This document shows positions 32,046 to 41,408 of a stretch of DNA of 64,000 nt, piece by piece. The position numbers and the translations under genes are program-made. This DNA comes from a bacterium HR11 (GTDB lineage Bacteria; Acidobacteriota; HRBIN11). Position 1 is the stretch's first letter; each line of letters begins with the position of its first letter. The stretch covers positions 1 to 64,000 of the forward strand of contig BEHN01000006.1 in NCBI GenBank assembly GCA_002898535.1, written 5' to 3'. The notes beneath the pieces were generated by a model, which ran no database searches, was not told the origin of the DNA, and was given only the letters and a program-made list of their open reading frames with translations.

Positions 32046-35000
32046 ATGAACCTGTCGGCGCCCTTTATTCGGCGCCCCGTCATGACGACGCTCGTGATGG
32101 CGAGCGGTCTCATCTTCGGGGCGATGGCTTTCCGGCTCCTGCCGGTCAGCAACCTGCCGAACGTGGACTTTCCGACGATTTCGGTCTCGGCCAGCTTACC
32201 GGGGGCGAGTCCCGAGACGATGGCCTCGGCCGTGGCGACGCCCCTGGAGCGGCAGTTCTCGACGATCGCCGGCCTCGAGTCGATGACCTCGACGAGCGGT
32301 CAGGGCTTCACGCAGATCACGCTCCAGTTCTCCCTGGACCGGGACATCGACGCCGCCGCCCAGGACGTCCAGGCGGCCATCGCCAAGACGCTTCCCCTTC
32401 TGCCCCGGGACATGCCGGCCCCGCCGTCCTACCAGAAGGTGAACCCGGCCGACCAGCCGGTCCTGTACATCGCGTTGACGTCGCCGAGCCTGCCGATGTC
32501 GGCGCTCCACGAGTACGGGGAGACCCTGATGGCTCAGCGCATCTCGATGGTCAGCGGGGTCGCCCAGGTCCTGGTCTACGGGGCCCAGAAGTACGCCGTC
32601 CGCATTCAACTCGACCCGAACGCCCTGGCCGCTCGGGGCCTCGGCATCGACGAGGTCGCCGGCGCCGTCCGGCAGGCCAACGTGAACCTGCCGACGGGCA
32701 TCCTGTACGGTCCCTTTCATGCCTTCACGGTTCAGGCCAGCGGCCAACTGACGTCGGCGGACGTCTACCGGCCCATCGTCGTGGCGTATCGGAACGGGGC
32801 GCCCGTGCGGCTGAACGAGCTCGGGCGGGTCGTCGACAGCGTCGAGAACGACAAGACGGCCGCCTGGTTTTACACGAAGGACTCGGCCGAGCGGTCCATC
32901 ATCCTGGCCGTTCAGCGCCAGCCGGGGACGAACACCGTCGAGGTCGTCCGCCGGGTCCGGGCGCTCCTGCCCACGTTTCGTCAGCAACTCCCGGCGTCCG
33001 TCTCGATGCAGGTCCTGTACGACCGCTCGGTCTCGATCCAGGCGTCCGTCCGGGACGTCGAGTTCACGCTGGTCCTGACCCTTTTCCTGGTCGTCTCTGT
33101 CATCTTCCTGTTTTTACGGAACCTGCGGGCGACGGTCATCCCCAGCCTGGCCATCCCGATGTCGGTCGTCGGGACGTTCGCCGTCATGTACTTGCTGGGT
33201 TACAGCCTGGACAACCTGTCGCTGATGGCCCTGACGCTCTCCATCGGGTTCGTCGTCGACGACGCCATCGTCATGCTGGAGAACATCGTACGGCACATGG
33301 AGCAGGGCAAGAGCGCCTGGGCGGCCGCCCTGAAGGGGGCCGAGGAGATCGGCTTCACGATCGTGTCGATGACGCTGTCGCTGGCGGCCGTCTTCATCCC
33401 GGTCCTGTTCATGGGCGGCATCGTCGGGCGATTGTTCCGAGAGTTTGCCGTGACGATCGGGGTCGCCATCCTGCTGTCGGGAGTCGTATCGCTGTCGCTG
33501 ACGCCGATGCTGTGCAGTCTGTTCCTGCGGCCGCCGTCCTCACACGGTCGGCTGTACCGGGCGTCCGAGCGGGCCTTTGAGGTTTTTCGAGATTGGTACG
33601 GCCGGTCCCTCGAGTGGGTCCTCGGTCATCGACGGGCCGTGATGGCCTTCCTGGGGGCGACCCTGGTCGCCACGGTGTACCTCTTTTGGGTCATCCCGAA
33701 GGGGTTCCTCCCGACGGAGGACGCTGGCCAGATCGTGGTCTTCACCGAGGCACCCGAGGGGACGGCCTTTGAGTCGATGGTCCAGCGGCAGAGGGTCGTC
33801 GCCGACATCGTCCGGTCCAATCCTTACGTAGACGCCTTTATGTCCAGCGTCGGGGCCCGGGGGAGCTTAACAGGCCCGAATCAGGGCATCCTGTTTATCA
33901 GCCTGAAGCCCCGGGGCCAGCGGCCGGACATCGAGACGGTCGCCGCCGAACTCCGTCGTCAACTGGCCCATGTTACGGGCATGCGGGTCTACGTCCAGGT
34001 GCCGCCGCCCATCCGGATCGGGGGTCGGCTGACGAAGAGCCTGTACCAGTACACGCTCCAGTCGCCGAATACGGAGGAGCTGTACCGATACGCCCCCATC
34101 CTGGTCGAGCGTATCCGGCGTCTGCCCGGCTTTCTGGACGTCACGACGGACATGCAGATCGCCAACCCCCAGGTGTACGTCGAGATCGACCGGGACCGGG
34201 CGGCCCGGCTGGGTGTGACGCCCTTCCAGATCGAGGACGCCCTGTACACGGCCTACGGACCCCGACAGGTCTCGACGATCTATGCGCCGAACAACCAGTA
34301 CTCGGTCCTGATGGAGCTCCTACCCGAATATCAGAACGACCCGTCCAAGCTGAACATGCTGTACATCCGCTCGAGTCAGGGCACGCTGGTCCCCCTGAGC
34401 GCCGTGGCCCGCCTGGGGACGGACGTCGGACCCCTGACGGTCAACCACACGGGCCAGCTCCCGTCGGTCACGATTTCCTTCAACCTGGCCCCGGGCTATG
34501 CCCTGGGGGACGCCGTGAACGCCATCGAGCGGGTCGCCCGGGAGGTCCTGCCCTCGACCGTCGTGACGAGCTTCCAGGGGATGGCCCAGGCATTTCAGGC
34601 GTCCCTGGCGGGTCTGGGCCTCCTGCTGGTCACGACCGTCCTGGTCATCTATATCGTCTTAGGCATCCTCTACGAAAACTTCATCCATCCCATCACGATC
34701 CTCACGGCCCTGCCCTTCGCCGGCGTCGGGGCCCTGGTGACCCTGCTCCTGTTCGGCAAGGAGCTCTCCATCTACGCCTTCGTCGGGATCATCATGCTGG
34801 TCGGCCTCGTCAAGAAGAACGGCATCATCATGGTCGACTTTGCCATCGAGGCCCGGCGGGCCGGAAAGTCTCCGGAAGATGCCATCGTCGAGGCCTGCCG
34901 GATTCGCTTCCGGCCCATCATGATGACGACGATGGCGGCCCTGATGGGGGCCCTCCCCATCGCCCTCGGGATCGGGGCCGGCGCCGAGGCCCGTCAGCCC

Positions 35001-35201
35001 CTGGGCCTGGCCGTCGTCGGGGGCCTCCTGTTCTCCCAGACGCTGACCCTGTACGTGACGCCCGTCTTCTACGTCTACATGGAGGCCTTCCAGGCATGGT
35101 TGGCTCGACGGGTGCGGCTACCGCGGCCGGCCCTGGAGCCGACGCCGTCGGCCGTCCTGCCCCTGGCCAACGGTCAGCCGGAGGAGGGGAGCCGCGAGTA
35201 G
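32046..35201 (+). CDS. RND multidrug efflux transporter 1 (MdtB/C-like HAE1)
   Basis: The protein has 1051 residues, normal for hydrophobe/amphiphile RND pumps. Family landmarks are the start FIRRPVMTTLVMASGLIFGA, PNVDFPTISVSASLPGASPE, and LPLLPRDMPAPPSYQKVNPA, which resembles MdtB/MdtC/MuxBC. Transmembrane helix 4 has the proton-relay pair in GFVVDDAIVMLENI. The repeated second half ends with GIIMLVGLVKKNGIIMVDFA and MTTMAALMGALPIALG. It would export drugs or bile-salt-like amphiphiles across the envelope using proton flow. A second adaptor/pump pair follows after 34 bp. No outer membrane factor is encoded in the cluster. Confidence 0.93.
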   Translation: MNLSAPFIRRPVMTTLVMASGLIFGAMAFRLLPVSNLPNVDFPTISVSASLPGASPETMASAVATPLERQFSTIAGLESMTSTSGQGFTQITLQFSLDRDIDAAAQDVQAAIAKTLPLLPRDMPAPPSYQKVNPADQPVLYIALTSPSLPMSALHEYGETLMAQRISMVSGVAQVLVYGAQKYAVRIQLDPNALAARGLGIDEVAGAVRQANVNLPTGILYGPFHAFTVQASGQLTSADVYRPIVVAYRNGAPVRLNELGRVVDSVENDKTAAWFYTKDSAERSIILAVQRQPGTNTVEVVRRVRALLPTFRQQLPASVSMQVLYDRSVSIQASVRDVEFTLVLTLFLVVSVIFLFLRNLRATVIPSLAIPMSVVGTFAVMYLLGYSLDNLSLMALTLSIGFVVDDAIVMLENIVRHMEQGKSAWAAALKGAEEIGFTIVSMTLSLAAVFIPVLFMGGIVGRLFREFAVTIGVAILLSGVVSLSLTPMLCSLFLRPPSSHGRLYRASERAFEVFRDWYGRSLEWVLGHRRAVMAFLGATLVATVYLFWVIPKGFLPTEDAGQIVVFTEAPEGTAFESMVQRQRVVADIVRSNPYVDAFMSSVGARGSLTGPNQGILFISLKPRGQRPDIETVAAELRRQLAHVTGMRVYVQVPPPIRIGGRLTKSLYQYTLQSPNTEELYRYAPILVERIRRLPGFLDVTTDMQIANPQVYVEIDRDRAARLGVTPFQIEDALYTAYGPRQVSTIYAPNNQYSVLMELLPEYQNDPSKLNMLYIRSSQGTLVPLSAVARLGTDVGPLTVNHTGQLPSVTISFNLAPGYALGDAVNAIERVAREVLPSTVVTSFQGMAQAFQASLAGLGLLLVTTVLVIYIVLGILYENFIHPITILTALPFAGVGALVTLLLFGKELSIYAFVGIIMLVGLVKKNGIIMVDFAIEARRAGKSPEDAIVEACRIRFRPIMMTTMAALMGALPIALGIGAGAEARQPLGLAVVGGLLFSQTLTLYVTPVFYVYMEAFQAWLARRVRLPRPALEPTPSAVLPLANGQPEEGSRE

Positions 35202-35235
35202 GTCGGTAGAGGCCTCGGTCATCGGAGGAGGACTC

Positions 35236-36357
35236 ATGCGGCGTGGGTATATGATCGGGGGTATCTTTCTGACGGCAGTCGTCTTGGCCGGCCTGGTCGG
35301 ATTTATGGCCCGGTCGGCCCGGTCGCCCGCTTCGAAGGCGGCCCCGGCCGACCCGGCGGTCCGGTCGGCCGTGAACGTGACGGTCGTCCCGGCCGAGCTA
35401 CGGGCGTGGCCCCGGATCGTCGAGGCCGTCGGGACGGTCGCCGCCTGGGAGCAGACGGAAGTCGCCGCCCAGGTCGACGGCCCCGTGACGGAGGTCCGGA
35501 AGGACGTCGGGGACGCCGTCCGGGCCGGCGAGGTCCTGGCGAAGATCGACGAGCGGGAGTACGAGCTCCGCTATCGGCAGGCGGAGGCCGACGCCGAGCA
35601 GGCCGCCCGGGACCTCGAGCGGGCCGAGCAGATGGCCCGGCAGGGCCTCATCCCGCCCCAGCAACTCGAGATGGCCCGGGTCCGGGCCCAGGTCGCCCGG
35701 GCGAACGCCGACGTGGCCCGCAAGAAGTACGAGGACACGTCCGTCCGGGCGCCCTACGCCGGGGAGGTCATCCAGCGGCTCGTGTCGCCGGGCGACTACG
35801 TGCGCACGGGCCAGCCCCTGTTCGTCCTCGTGGACGCCCGCCGTCTTCGGCTCAAGCTTCCCGTCCCCGAGATGGACTACGCCCGGATTCAGCCGGGCCA
35901 GGCCGTCGAGGTCCGGTTCGACGCCCTGCCCGGCCAGACCGTGACGGGCCGGGTCTATCGGGTGACGCCGGCCATCGACCCGGCGAGCCGCACGGTCCTC
36001 GTCGAGGTCCTCGTCGAGAACGCGGACGGCCGGGTCCGGCCCGGGATGTTCGCCCACGCCCGGCTGAACCTGGGGATGGAGGCCCCGATGGTAACGCTCC
36101 CGGTCTCGGCCCTCCAGGCCGTCCCCGGCGGCGTTCAGAAGGTGTACGTCGTCGAGGGGGACACGGTCCGGGAGCGGCAGGTCGAGGTCGCCTTCTACGT
36201 CGGGGACCGGGTCGTCCTGCGTTCGGGCGTCCGGCCCGGCGAGCGGGTCGTCGCCCCGGTCCCCCCGACGATATGGGACGGCATGGCCGTTCGCATCGTG
36301 TCGGCCCCGCCGGAAGACGCTCTACGCACGAGCCCGAAGCCGGAGGTTCGGCCATGA
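35236..36357 (+). CDS. RND efflux periplasmic adaptor 2
   Basis: This 373-residue HlyD/AcrA-type adaptor has one N-terminal helix (GGIFLTAVVLAGLVGFMA) and no lipobox. The lipoyl domain is PVTEVRKDVGDAVRAGEVLA and APYAGEVIQRLVSPGDYV. The coiled-coil hairpin ADAEQAARDLERAEQMARQG and barrel regions follow. It is start-coupled with the second pump: its TGA overlaps the pump ATG at 36354. Two adaptors in one operon, one lipidated and one membrane-anchored, suggest two separable pump complexes. Confidence 0.92.
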   Translation: MRRGYMIGGIFLTAVVLAGLVGFMARSARSPASKAAPADPAVRSAVNVTVVPAELRAWPRIVEAVGTVAAWEQTEVAAQVDGPVTEVRKDVGDAVRAGEVLAKIDEREYELRYRQAEADAEQAARDLERAEQMARQGLIPPQQLEMARVRAQVARANADVARKKYEDTSVRAPYAGEVIQRLVSPGDYVRTGQPLFVLVDARRLRLKLPVPEMDYARIQPGQAVEVRFDALPGQTVTGRVYRVTPAIDPASRTVLVEVLVENADGRVRPGMFAHARLNLGMEAPMVTLPVSALQAVPGGVQKVYVVEGDTVRERQVEVAFYVGDRVVLRSGVRPGERVVAPVPPTIWDGMAVRIVSAPPEDALRTSPKPEVRP

Positions 36358-39300
36358 ACCACTCGAACGCCCCGAGTCGGGAACGCGGGGGCGTGGCACT
36401 GTTCGTGTACCGCCCGGTCCTGGCGACGATGATCGTCGCCTTCCTGGTCACGCTGGGCTGGGTCTCCTTCCGGGGCCTGCCCGTCGACCTCTTTCCGAAC
36501 ATCGAGGTGCCCGTCGTGACGGTGACGACGGCCCTGCCGGGGGCGAGCCCCGAGGAGGTCGAGTCGACGGTCACGAAGCCCTTAGAAGAGGCCATCAACA
36601 CGGCCAGCGGCATCGACGAGCTCCGGTCCTTCAGCCAGGAGGGCCTTTCGACCATCGTCGTGTCCTTCGTCCTGGAAAAGGACGCCGACGAGGCCGTCCA
36701 GGACGTCCGGGACAAGGTCAACAGCGTGCTGTCCCAGCTCCCGACGGGGACGAAGCCGCCGGTCATTTCCAAGCTGGACTTCGACGCCGTGCCCGTCCTC
36801 TACATCGTCGTGTCCTCCCGGCGGGACCTGCGGGAGACGACCGAGATCGCCCGGAAACTCCTGAAGGAGCCCTTGGAAACGGTCCCCGGCGTCGGGTCCG
36901 TCGTCCTCTTCGGCGGCCGGGAGCGGGCCCTTCAGGTCGACCTCATCGCCGAACGGCTCCGGGCCCTGGACCTGCCCGTCGTGGCCGTCTGGAACGCCAT
37001 TCAGGCCCAGAACCTGGAGTACCCCGGCGGACGCCTGACGGCCGGGGACCGGGAGACCGGCGTCCGCCTGCAGGCCCGGGTCCGAAACGCCGAGGACCTG
37101 GCGAACCTGGTCATCGCCGAACGGAACGGGGCCATCGTGCGCCTGAAGGACGTCGCCGTCGTCCGGGACGGCTTCAAGGAGCCCCGCCAGCTGAGCCGCC
37201 TCTGGGTGCGCGGTCGGGTCGATACGCCGGAGGAGAGCGTCACCCTCATCGTCTTCAAGCAGGCCCGGACGAACACCGTCCGGGTCATCGAGGCCGTGAA
37301 GGCCCGCCTCGAGGAGCTCCGGAAGGCCCTGCCGCCGGACGTGCAGACCCACATCTTAGGCGATCAGTCGCGATTTATCCGAGCATCGATTCGGGAACTC
37401 CAGCTCCACTTGGCCCTGGGGGCCATCCTGGCGAGCCTGGTCGTCTTTGTGTTCCTGCGGAATTGGCAGGCCACGCTGATCAGCGCCCTGGCGATCCCGA
37501 CGAGCCTGATCGCCACGTTCATCTTCATCCGGGCGGCCGGGTACTCCTTGAACACGATGACCCTGCTGGGCTTGACAGTCGCCGTCGGGATCGTCATCGA
37601 CGACGCCATCGTCGTCATCGAGAACGTCTTCCGGCACATGGAGGAATACGGCGTCTCGGCGTTCCAGGCGGCCGTCCAGGGATTCCGGGAGATCGCCCTG
37701 GCCGTGACGGCGACGACCTTCTCGCTGGTCATCATCTTCTTACCCATTGCTTTCCTGAAGGGCCGGGCCGGCCTGTTCCTGCGACAGTTCGGCTGGACCA
37801 GCGCCGTGGCCGTCCTGTTTTCGCTTCTGGTCGCCTACGTCCTGACGCCGATGCTGAGCTCCCGGCTCCTGCGGCCTCAGAAGGTCCGCTCGAAGACGAC
37901 CGGCTTCTACCGCTGGATCGAGGCGGGCTACGTGGGGGTCCTCCGGTGGGCGCTCCGCCACCGGTGGGCCGTCGTCCTCATCGCCGTCCTGTGCGTCCTG
38001 AGTACGGGCCCCATCGTCCGCTTCATGGGGAAGGAGTTCATCGCCAGCGACGATACGGGGGAATTCACCGTGTCCATCGAGGCGCCCAGCGGGTCCTCCC
38101 TGGAGGCGACGGACCGTCTTCTGTTGAGCGTCTTTGAACGGGTCCGGGCCATCCCCGAGGTCCAGGCGATGGTCCTGCGGGTCGGCGACATCACGACGGG
38201 AAGCGAGGCCGTCCACCAGGGGAACGTCTACGTCCAGCTTGTGGATTACCGCCAGCGGAAGCGGAGCCAGTTCGACGTCATGCGGGAGATCCGGCAAATC
38301 CTGCGGGAGTTCCCCGAGCTCCGGGCCCAGGTCACGGAGGCGGCCCTCATCGGGGGTGCCGGTGGCTGGCAGTTTCCCGTCAACGTCGTCCTGACGGGGC
38401 CGGACCTCGACGTCCTGGAGAGTCTGGCCCGGCACGTCATGAGCCGCATGCGGGCGACGCCGGGCTTTGCCAGCGTGGACTCCTCGATCCCGAACCGGCT
38501 CCCCGAGTTTCAGGTCCGGGTCCTGTATGACCGGGCCCAGACCCTCGGCGTACGGGCCCAGGACGTGGCCTTGAGCCTTCGCCTTCTCTTAGGCGGGGAT
38601 GAGGTCTCGAGTTTCCGGGAGGGCGTGGACCGCTACGGTATCTGGCTCCGGCTCCGGCCCGAGGACCGTCGGCGCCTGGACGACGTCCTGACGCTCCCCG
38701 TCCCGTCCCTCCGGGGAACGAATGTGGAGCTTCGCAACGTGGCGCACGTCGATTTCGGCGTCGCCCCGGCGGCCATCCAGCACTGGAACCGGTCCCGGGT
38801 CGTCAACGTCCTGGCGACCCTGGACGGCCTCGACCTGGGACGGGCCCTGGACGTCGTCCGGCAGGCTTTCGCCGAGGTCCGTCCCTCGGCGGCCTACGAG
38901 CTCCACGTACTGGGACGGGGCAAGATTATGGCCGAGACCTTTGCCAACTTTCTGACGGCCTTTGGCCTGGCCTTCGTCTTCATGTACATCATCCTGGCCG
39001 CTCAGTTCGAGCACTTCTTACATCCGGTCACGATCCTCCTGTCGATTCCCCTGACCCTGCCGTTTGCCCTCCTGTCGCTGTGGCTGTGGGGCGAGAACCT
39101 GGGCCTGTACGGCCTGATGGGGACGTTCCTCCTGGCCGGCGTCGTCAAGAAAAACGGCATCCTGCAGGTCGACTACACGAACCGCCTGCGGGCCCAGGGC
39201 CTCAGCCGGTGGGACGCCCTGATCGAGGCGAACCGCACGCGGCTCCGGCCCATCCTGATGACGACCTTCACGCTGGTCATGGGGATGGTCCCCATCGCCC

Positions 39301-39506
39301 TCGGACGGGGCGTCGGGGCGGCAAGCCGGGCGTCGCTGGCGAAGGCCATCGTCGGGGGCCAGCTCCTGAGCCTGCTCATCACGCTCCTCATCGTGCCCGT
39401 CGGGTACAGCCTGTTCGACGACCTGACGGGCTGGGTCCGGCGGCGGGTCCTGCGGGTCGCCCCGGCCGAGGCCGTGACGCCGGCCCCCTCGGGCGGCGCA
39501 GAGTGA
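36354..39506 (+). CDS. RND multidrug efflux transporter 2
   Basis: The protein has 1050 residues. It begins ALFVYRPVLATMIVAFLVTL and PVDLFPNIEVPVVTVTTALP, the usual HAE1 start. It has SFSQEGLSTIVVSFVLEKDA, the relay helix GIVIDDAIVVIENVFRHMEE, and late motifs LAGVVKKNGILQVDYTNRLR and LVMGMVPIALGRG. The second pump is not close to the first, since sequence and adaptor pairing differ. ATG 36354 overlaps the adaptor stop. The gene ends 16 bp before the fdhD stop on the other strand. Substrate range cannot be read from sequence. Confidence 0.93.
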   Translation: MNHSNAPSRERGGVALFVYRPVLATMIVAFLVTLGWVSFRGLPVDLFPNIEVPVVTVTTALPGASPEEVESTVTKPLEEAINTASGIDELRSFSQEGLSTIVVSFVLEKDADEAVQDVRDKVNSVLSQLPTGTKPPVISKLDFDAVPVLYIVVSSRRDLRETTEIARKLLKEPLETVPGVGSVVLFGGRERALQVDLIAERLRALDLPVVAVWNAIQAQNLEYPGGRLTAGDRETGVRLQARVRNAEDLANLVIAERNGAIVRLKDVAVVRDGFKEPRQLSRLWVRGRVDTPEESVTLIVFKQARTNTVRVIEAVKARLEELRKALPPDVQTHILGDQSRFIRASIRELQLHLALGAILASLVVFVFLRNWQATLISALAIPTSLIATFIFIRAAGYSLNTMTLLGLTVAVGIVIDDAIVVIENVFRHMEEYGVSAFQAAVQGFREIALAVTATTFSLVIIFLPIAFLKGRAGLFLRQFGWTSAVAVLFSLLVAYVLTPMLSSRLLRPQKVRSKTTGFYRWIEAGYVGVLRWALRHRWAVVLIAVLCVLSTGPIVRFMGKEFIASDDTGEFTVSIEAPSGSSLEATDRLLLSVFERVRAIPEVQAMVLRVGDITTGSEAVHQGNVYVQLVDYRQRKRSQFDVMREIRQILREFPELRAQVTEAALIGGAGGWQFPVNVVLTGPDLDVLESLARHVMSRMRATPGFASVDSSIPNRLPEFQVRVLYDRAQTLGVRAQDVALSLRLLLGGDEVSSFREGVDRYGIWLRLRPEDRRRLDDVLTLPVPSLRGTNVELRNVAHVDFGVAPAAIQHWNRSRVVNVLATLDGLDLGRALDVVRQAFAEVRPSAAYELHVLGRGKIMAETFANFLTAFGLAFVFMYIILAAQFEHFLHPVTILLSIPLTLPFALLSLWLWGENLGLYGLMGTFLLAGVVKKNGILQVDYTNRLRAQGLSRWDALIEANRTRLRPILMTTFTLVMGMVPIALGRGVGAASRASLAKAIVGGQLLSLLITLLIVPVGYSLFDDLTGWVRRRVLRVAPAEAVTPAPSGGAE

Positions 39507-39522
39507 CGACGACCGGGCCCTT

Positions 39523-40380
39523 TCACTCCGCCCCGGACCGAATCCGTTCGGCCCCGCTGTAAACGTTGAAGCGGCCTTCCCGCAGGAAGCCGATGAGGGT
39601 CATCCCGAATTCTCGGGCCACGTCGACGGCCAGACTGCTGGGGGCGCCGACGGCGGCCAAGACGGGGATGCCCGCCATGAGGGCCTTCTGGACGAGCTCG
39701 AAGCTCGCCCGGCCGCTGACGAGGACGACCGTGTTCGAGGCCGGTAAGCGACCCTCCAGGAGCAGGGCCCCGACGAGCTTGTCCATGGCGTTGTGGCGGC
39801 CGACGTCCTCCCGAAGCAGGATCAGACGGCCGTCCCGGTCAAACAGGGCGGACGCATGGAGACCCCCCGTCCGGGCAAAGATGCGTTGGGCCGACTCAAG
39901 GGCCTCGGGGAGGCGCCGAAAGAAGTCCGGAGATAGCCGGAAGTCGCCCACCGGGGGGCGGGGGCATACGACCCGGATGAACTCCAGGGCGGCCTTGCCA
40001 CAGACGCCGCAACTGGAATTCGTATACACGTGCCGGCTGAGGCGCTCGGGGTCGAAGGGGACGCCGGCCTCCAGGTATACGTTGACGACGTTGTACTGCT
40101 GGGGCTCGGCGGGGTCCGTGCAATAGGCGATCCGGGCGATGGCCCGGCGGTCGGGGACGACGCCTTCCGTGTAGAGAAATCCGGCGGCCAGCTCGAAGTC
40201 GTGGCCCGGCGTGCGGAGCGTCACGGCGACCCGATGGCAGACCCACCGGCCCGCCGAGGGCGTCAGGACCCGAATCTCCAGGGGCTCCTCGGTCGCCAGC
40301 TCATCGTCCCGGTACCGCCGGCGGCCGTTCCGGACCTCCAGGACGGGGACACGGGTCGTGCTACCGGGCCGTTCGGTCAT
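39523..40380 (-). CDS. fdhD: Formate dehydrogenase accessory sulfurtransferase FdhD
   Basis: FdhD inserts sulfur into the molybdenum cofactor of formate dehydrogenases, using IscS-derived sulfur. The 285-residue protein has the active-site cysteine motif TNSSCGVCG, an N-terminal LATEEPLEIRV and TLRTPGHDFELAAGFLYTEG, and late REDVGRHNAMDKLVGALLL and SGRASFELVQKALMAGIP. Length and motifs are standard. No formate dehydrogenase structural gene is in the window. It is convergent with the second pump gene and lies next to repeat element E6. Confidence 0.95.
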   Translation of the reverse strand: MTERPGSTTRVPVLEVRNGRRRYRDDELATEEPLEIRVLTPSAGRWVCHRVAVTLRTPGHDFELAAGFLYTEGVVPDRRAIARIAYCTDPAEPQQYNVVNVYLEAGVPFDPERLSRHVYTNSSCGVCGKAALEFIRVVCPRPPVGDFRLSPDFFRRLPEALESAQRIFARTGGLHASALFDRDGRLILLREDVGRHNAMDKLVGALLLEGRLPASNTVVLVSGRASFELVQKALMAGIPVLAAVGAPSSLAVDVAREFGMTLIGFLREGRFNVYSGAERIRSGAE

Positions 40381-40426
40381 GCGGGTCCTCCGGGGGTTCC
40401 CCTATTCTCCAGGGCCACCACCCCCT

Positions 40427-40646
40427 TAACAGAGCCGTTCAGCCCGTGAGAATCCGAATGGAGTCGACTTTTTCGAGTCTCCGAGAAAGACGATTTTTCA
40501 AGCACTGGGCAGGTGGGCAGTCGGCAGGTCGGCCGACCGGCCTATCGGCCGACTTGCCCATCTGCCGAATGTTTGAAAAACCGTGCTTCCCGGGCAATGG
40601 GAAAGGCCGATCTGACGCCACTTCCACGAACTGAACGGCTCTGTTA
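40427..40646. mobile_element. Inverted-repeat element E6 (B-A orientation)
   Basis: It begins TAACAGAGCCGTTCAG with a B-type arm (GAGTCTCCGAGAAAGACG). It ends with an A-type arm (CGTGCTTCCCGGGCAATGGG) and GAACTGAACGGCTCTGTTA at 40646. The core is GGCAGGT/GGGCAG repeats. It lies between fdhD and the next small element. Confidence 0.85.
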
Positions 40647-40759
40647 ACAGAGAACTCGTCTCAAAAGTCCCTGATCGCAGTGAGAGAAGAGCTCTGGATC
40701 AAGGCCCTCACTCTACCCTCTCCCCCAGGGAGAGGGTTTTGAGATGAGTTCTCTGTTAA
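40643..40759. mobile_element. 113-bp inverted-repeat element between E6 and E7
   Basis: TTAACAGAGAACTCGTCTC (40643 on) pairs with GAGATGAGTTCTCTGTTAA (ending 40759) with one mismatch over 23 bp. The ends share TTAACAGAG with the large elements but the interior differs. It contains the palindrome CCCTCTCCC/GGGAGAGGG at 40716-40736. It exactly fills the space between E6 and E7 and overlaps their terminal bases. Confidence 0.75.
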
Positions 40760-41015
40760 CAGAACCGTTCGGATCGGGAAAATCCTCATGAATTCAGCTT
40801 TTCCGATACTCTGAGAAGGACGATTTTTCAAGCATTCGGCCGATGGGCCGGTCGGCCGTCGGCCGATAGGGCCACGGGACGGGAAAAGCCGTTCTCGAGG
40901 CCCCAAGCCCCTCGGGATCCCGCATCTCGCATCCCGTATCCTTGAAACATCGTGCTTCCCGGGCGGTGGGAAAGGTCGATTTGACGCCATTCTCACGGAC
41001 CGAACGGCTCTGTTA
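40757..41015. mobile_element. Inverted-repeat element E7 (B-A orientation)
   Basis: It runs from TAACAGAACCGTTCGG through a B arm (GAATTCAGCTTTTCCGATAC) and a core with GGCCGAT units. CCCGCAT/CTCGCAT/CCCGTAT heptamers and an A arm (CGTGCTTCCCGGGCGGTGGG) follow. It ends GACCGAACGGCTCTGTTA at 41015. The last TTA is the reversed stop codon of the PaREP1-like gene. Confidence 0.85.
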
Positions 41016-41408
41016 ATGAAGATAGCTATCGAGTTTGGCCAAGAGTCCTTGGATGGCGACGAAAATCTGCCGTACTTCTTCAGGGTCGAAGAATGATTCA
41101 TAAAAATTGATGTGTAGACTTTCAGCCTCTCGGAAGGCCCGGTAGAGAGCCTCATCCGCGTTTTGAAGGGCAGCCCTCTTGATGAACTCGCGAACTTCCC
41201 GATGACTCCGGAGCTCCGCCTGGCTACGGAGCCGAGCCAACGCCTTGACCCGCTCCACGACACTGCCCCAGGCCAGTTCCGAGGCCCTTTCCAACTGACC
41301 CGCCTGGAGCAACTCCAGAGCCTGCCGCCAGTAATGGTCAGACCGCCGAATGTAATCCTCGACTTCCGATGGCCGAGCCGTCATGACGAGCTCCATCTCG
41401 ATGTTCAA
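41013..41408 (-). CDS. PaREP1/HEPN-like protein
   Basis: The 131-residue, all-helical protein has VEDYIRRSDHYWRQALELLQ, QLERASELAWGSVVERVKAL and a C-terminal EAESLHINFYESFFDPEEV. This resembles the PaREP1 family known from archaea and thermophiles, which is related to HEPN domains. The function is unknown. It overlaps the preceding gene by ATGA and forms a two-gene unit. Its stop codon lies in the end of repeat element E7, so an insertion may have set its C-terminus. ATG 41384 is an alternative start. Confidence 0.6.
   Translation of the reverse strand: MNIEMELVMTARPSEVEDYIRRSDHYWRQALELLQAGQLERASELAWGSVVERVKALARLRSQAELRSHREVREFIKRAALQNADEALYRAFREAESLHINFYESFFDPEEVRQIFVAIQGLLAKLDSYLH

Noticed and set aside
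32046-39506. Naming the pumps mdtB/mdtC
   Set aside because: Only pump 1 shows MdtB/C-like segments. The two pumps pair with separate adaptors, so gene symbols would be misleading.
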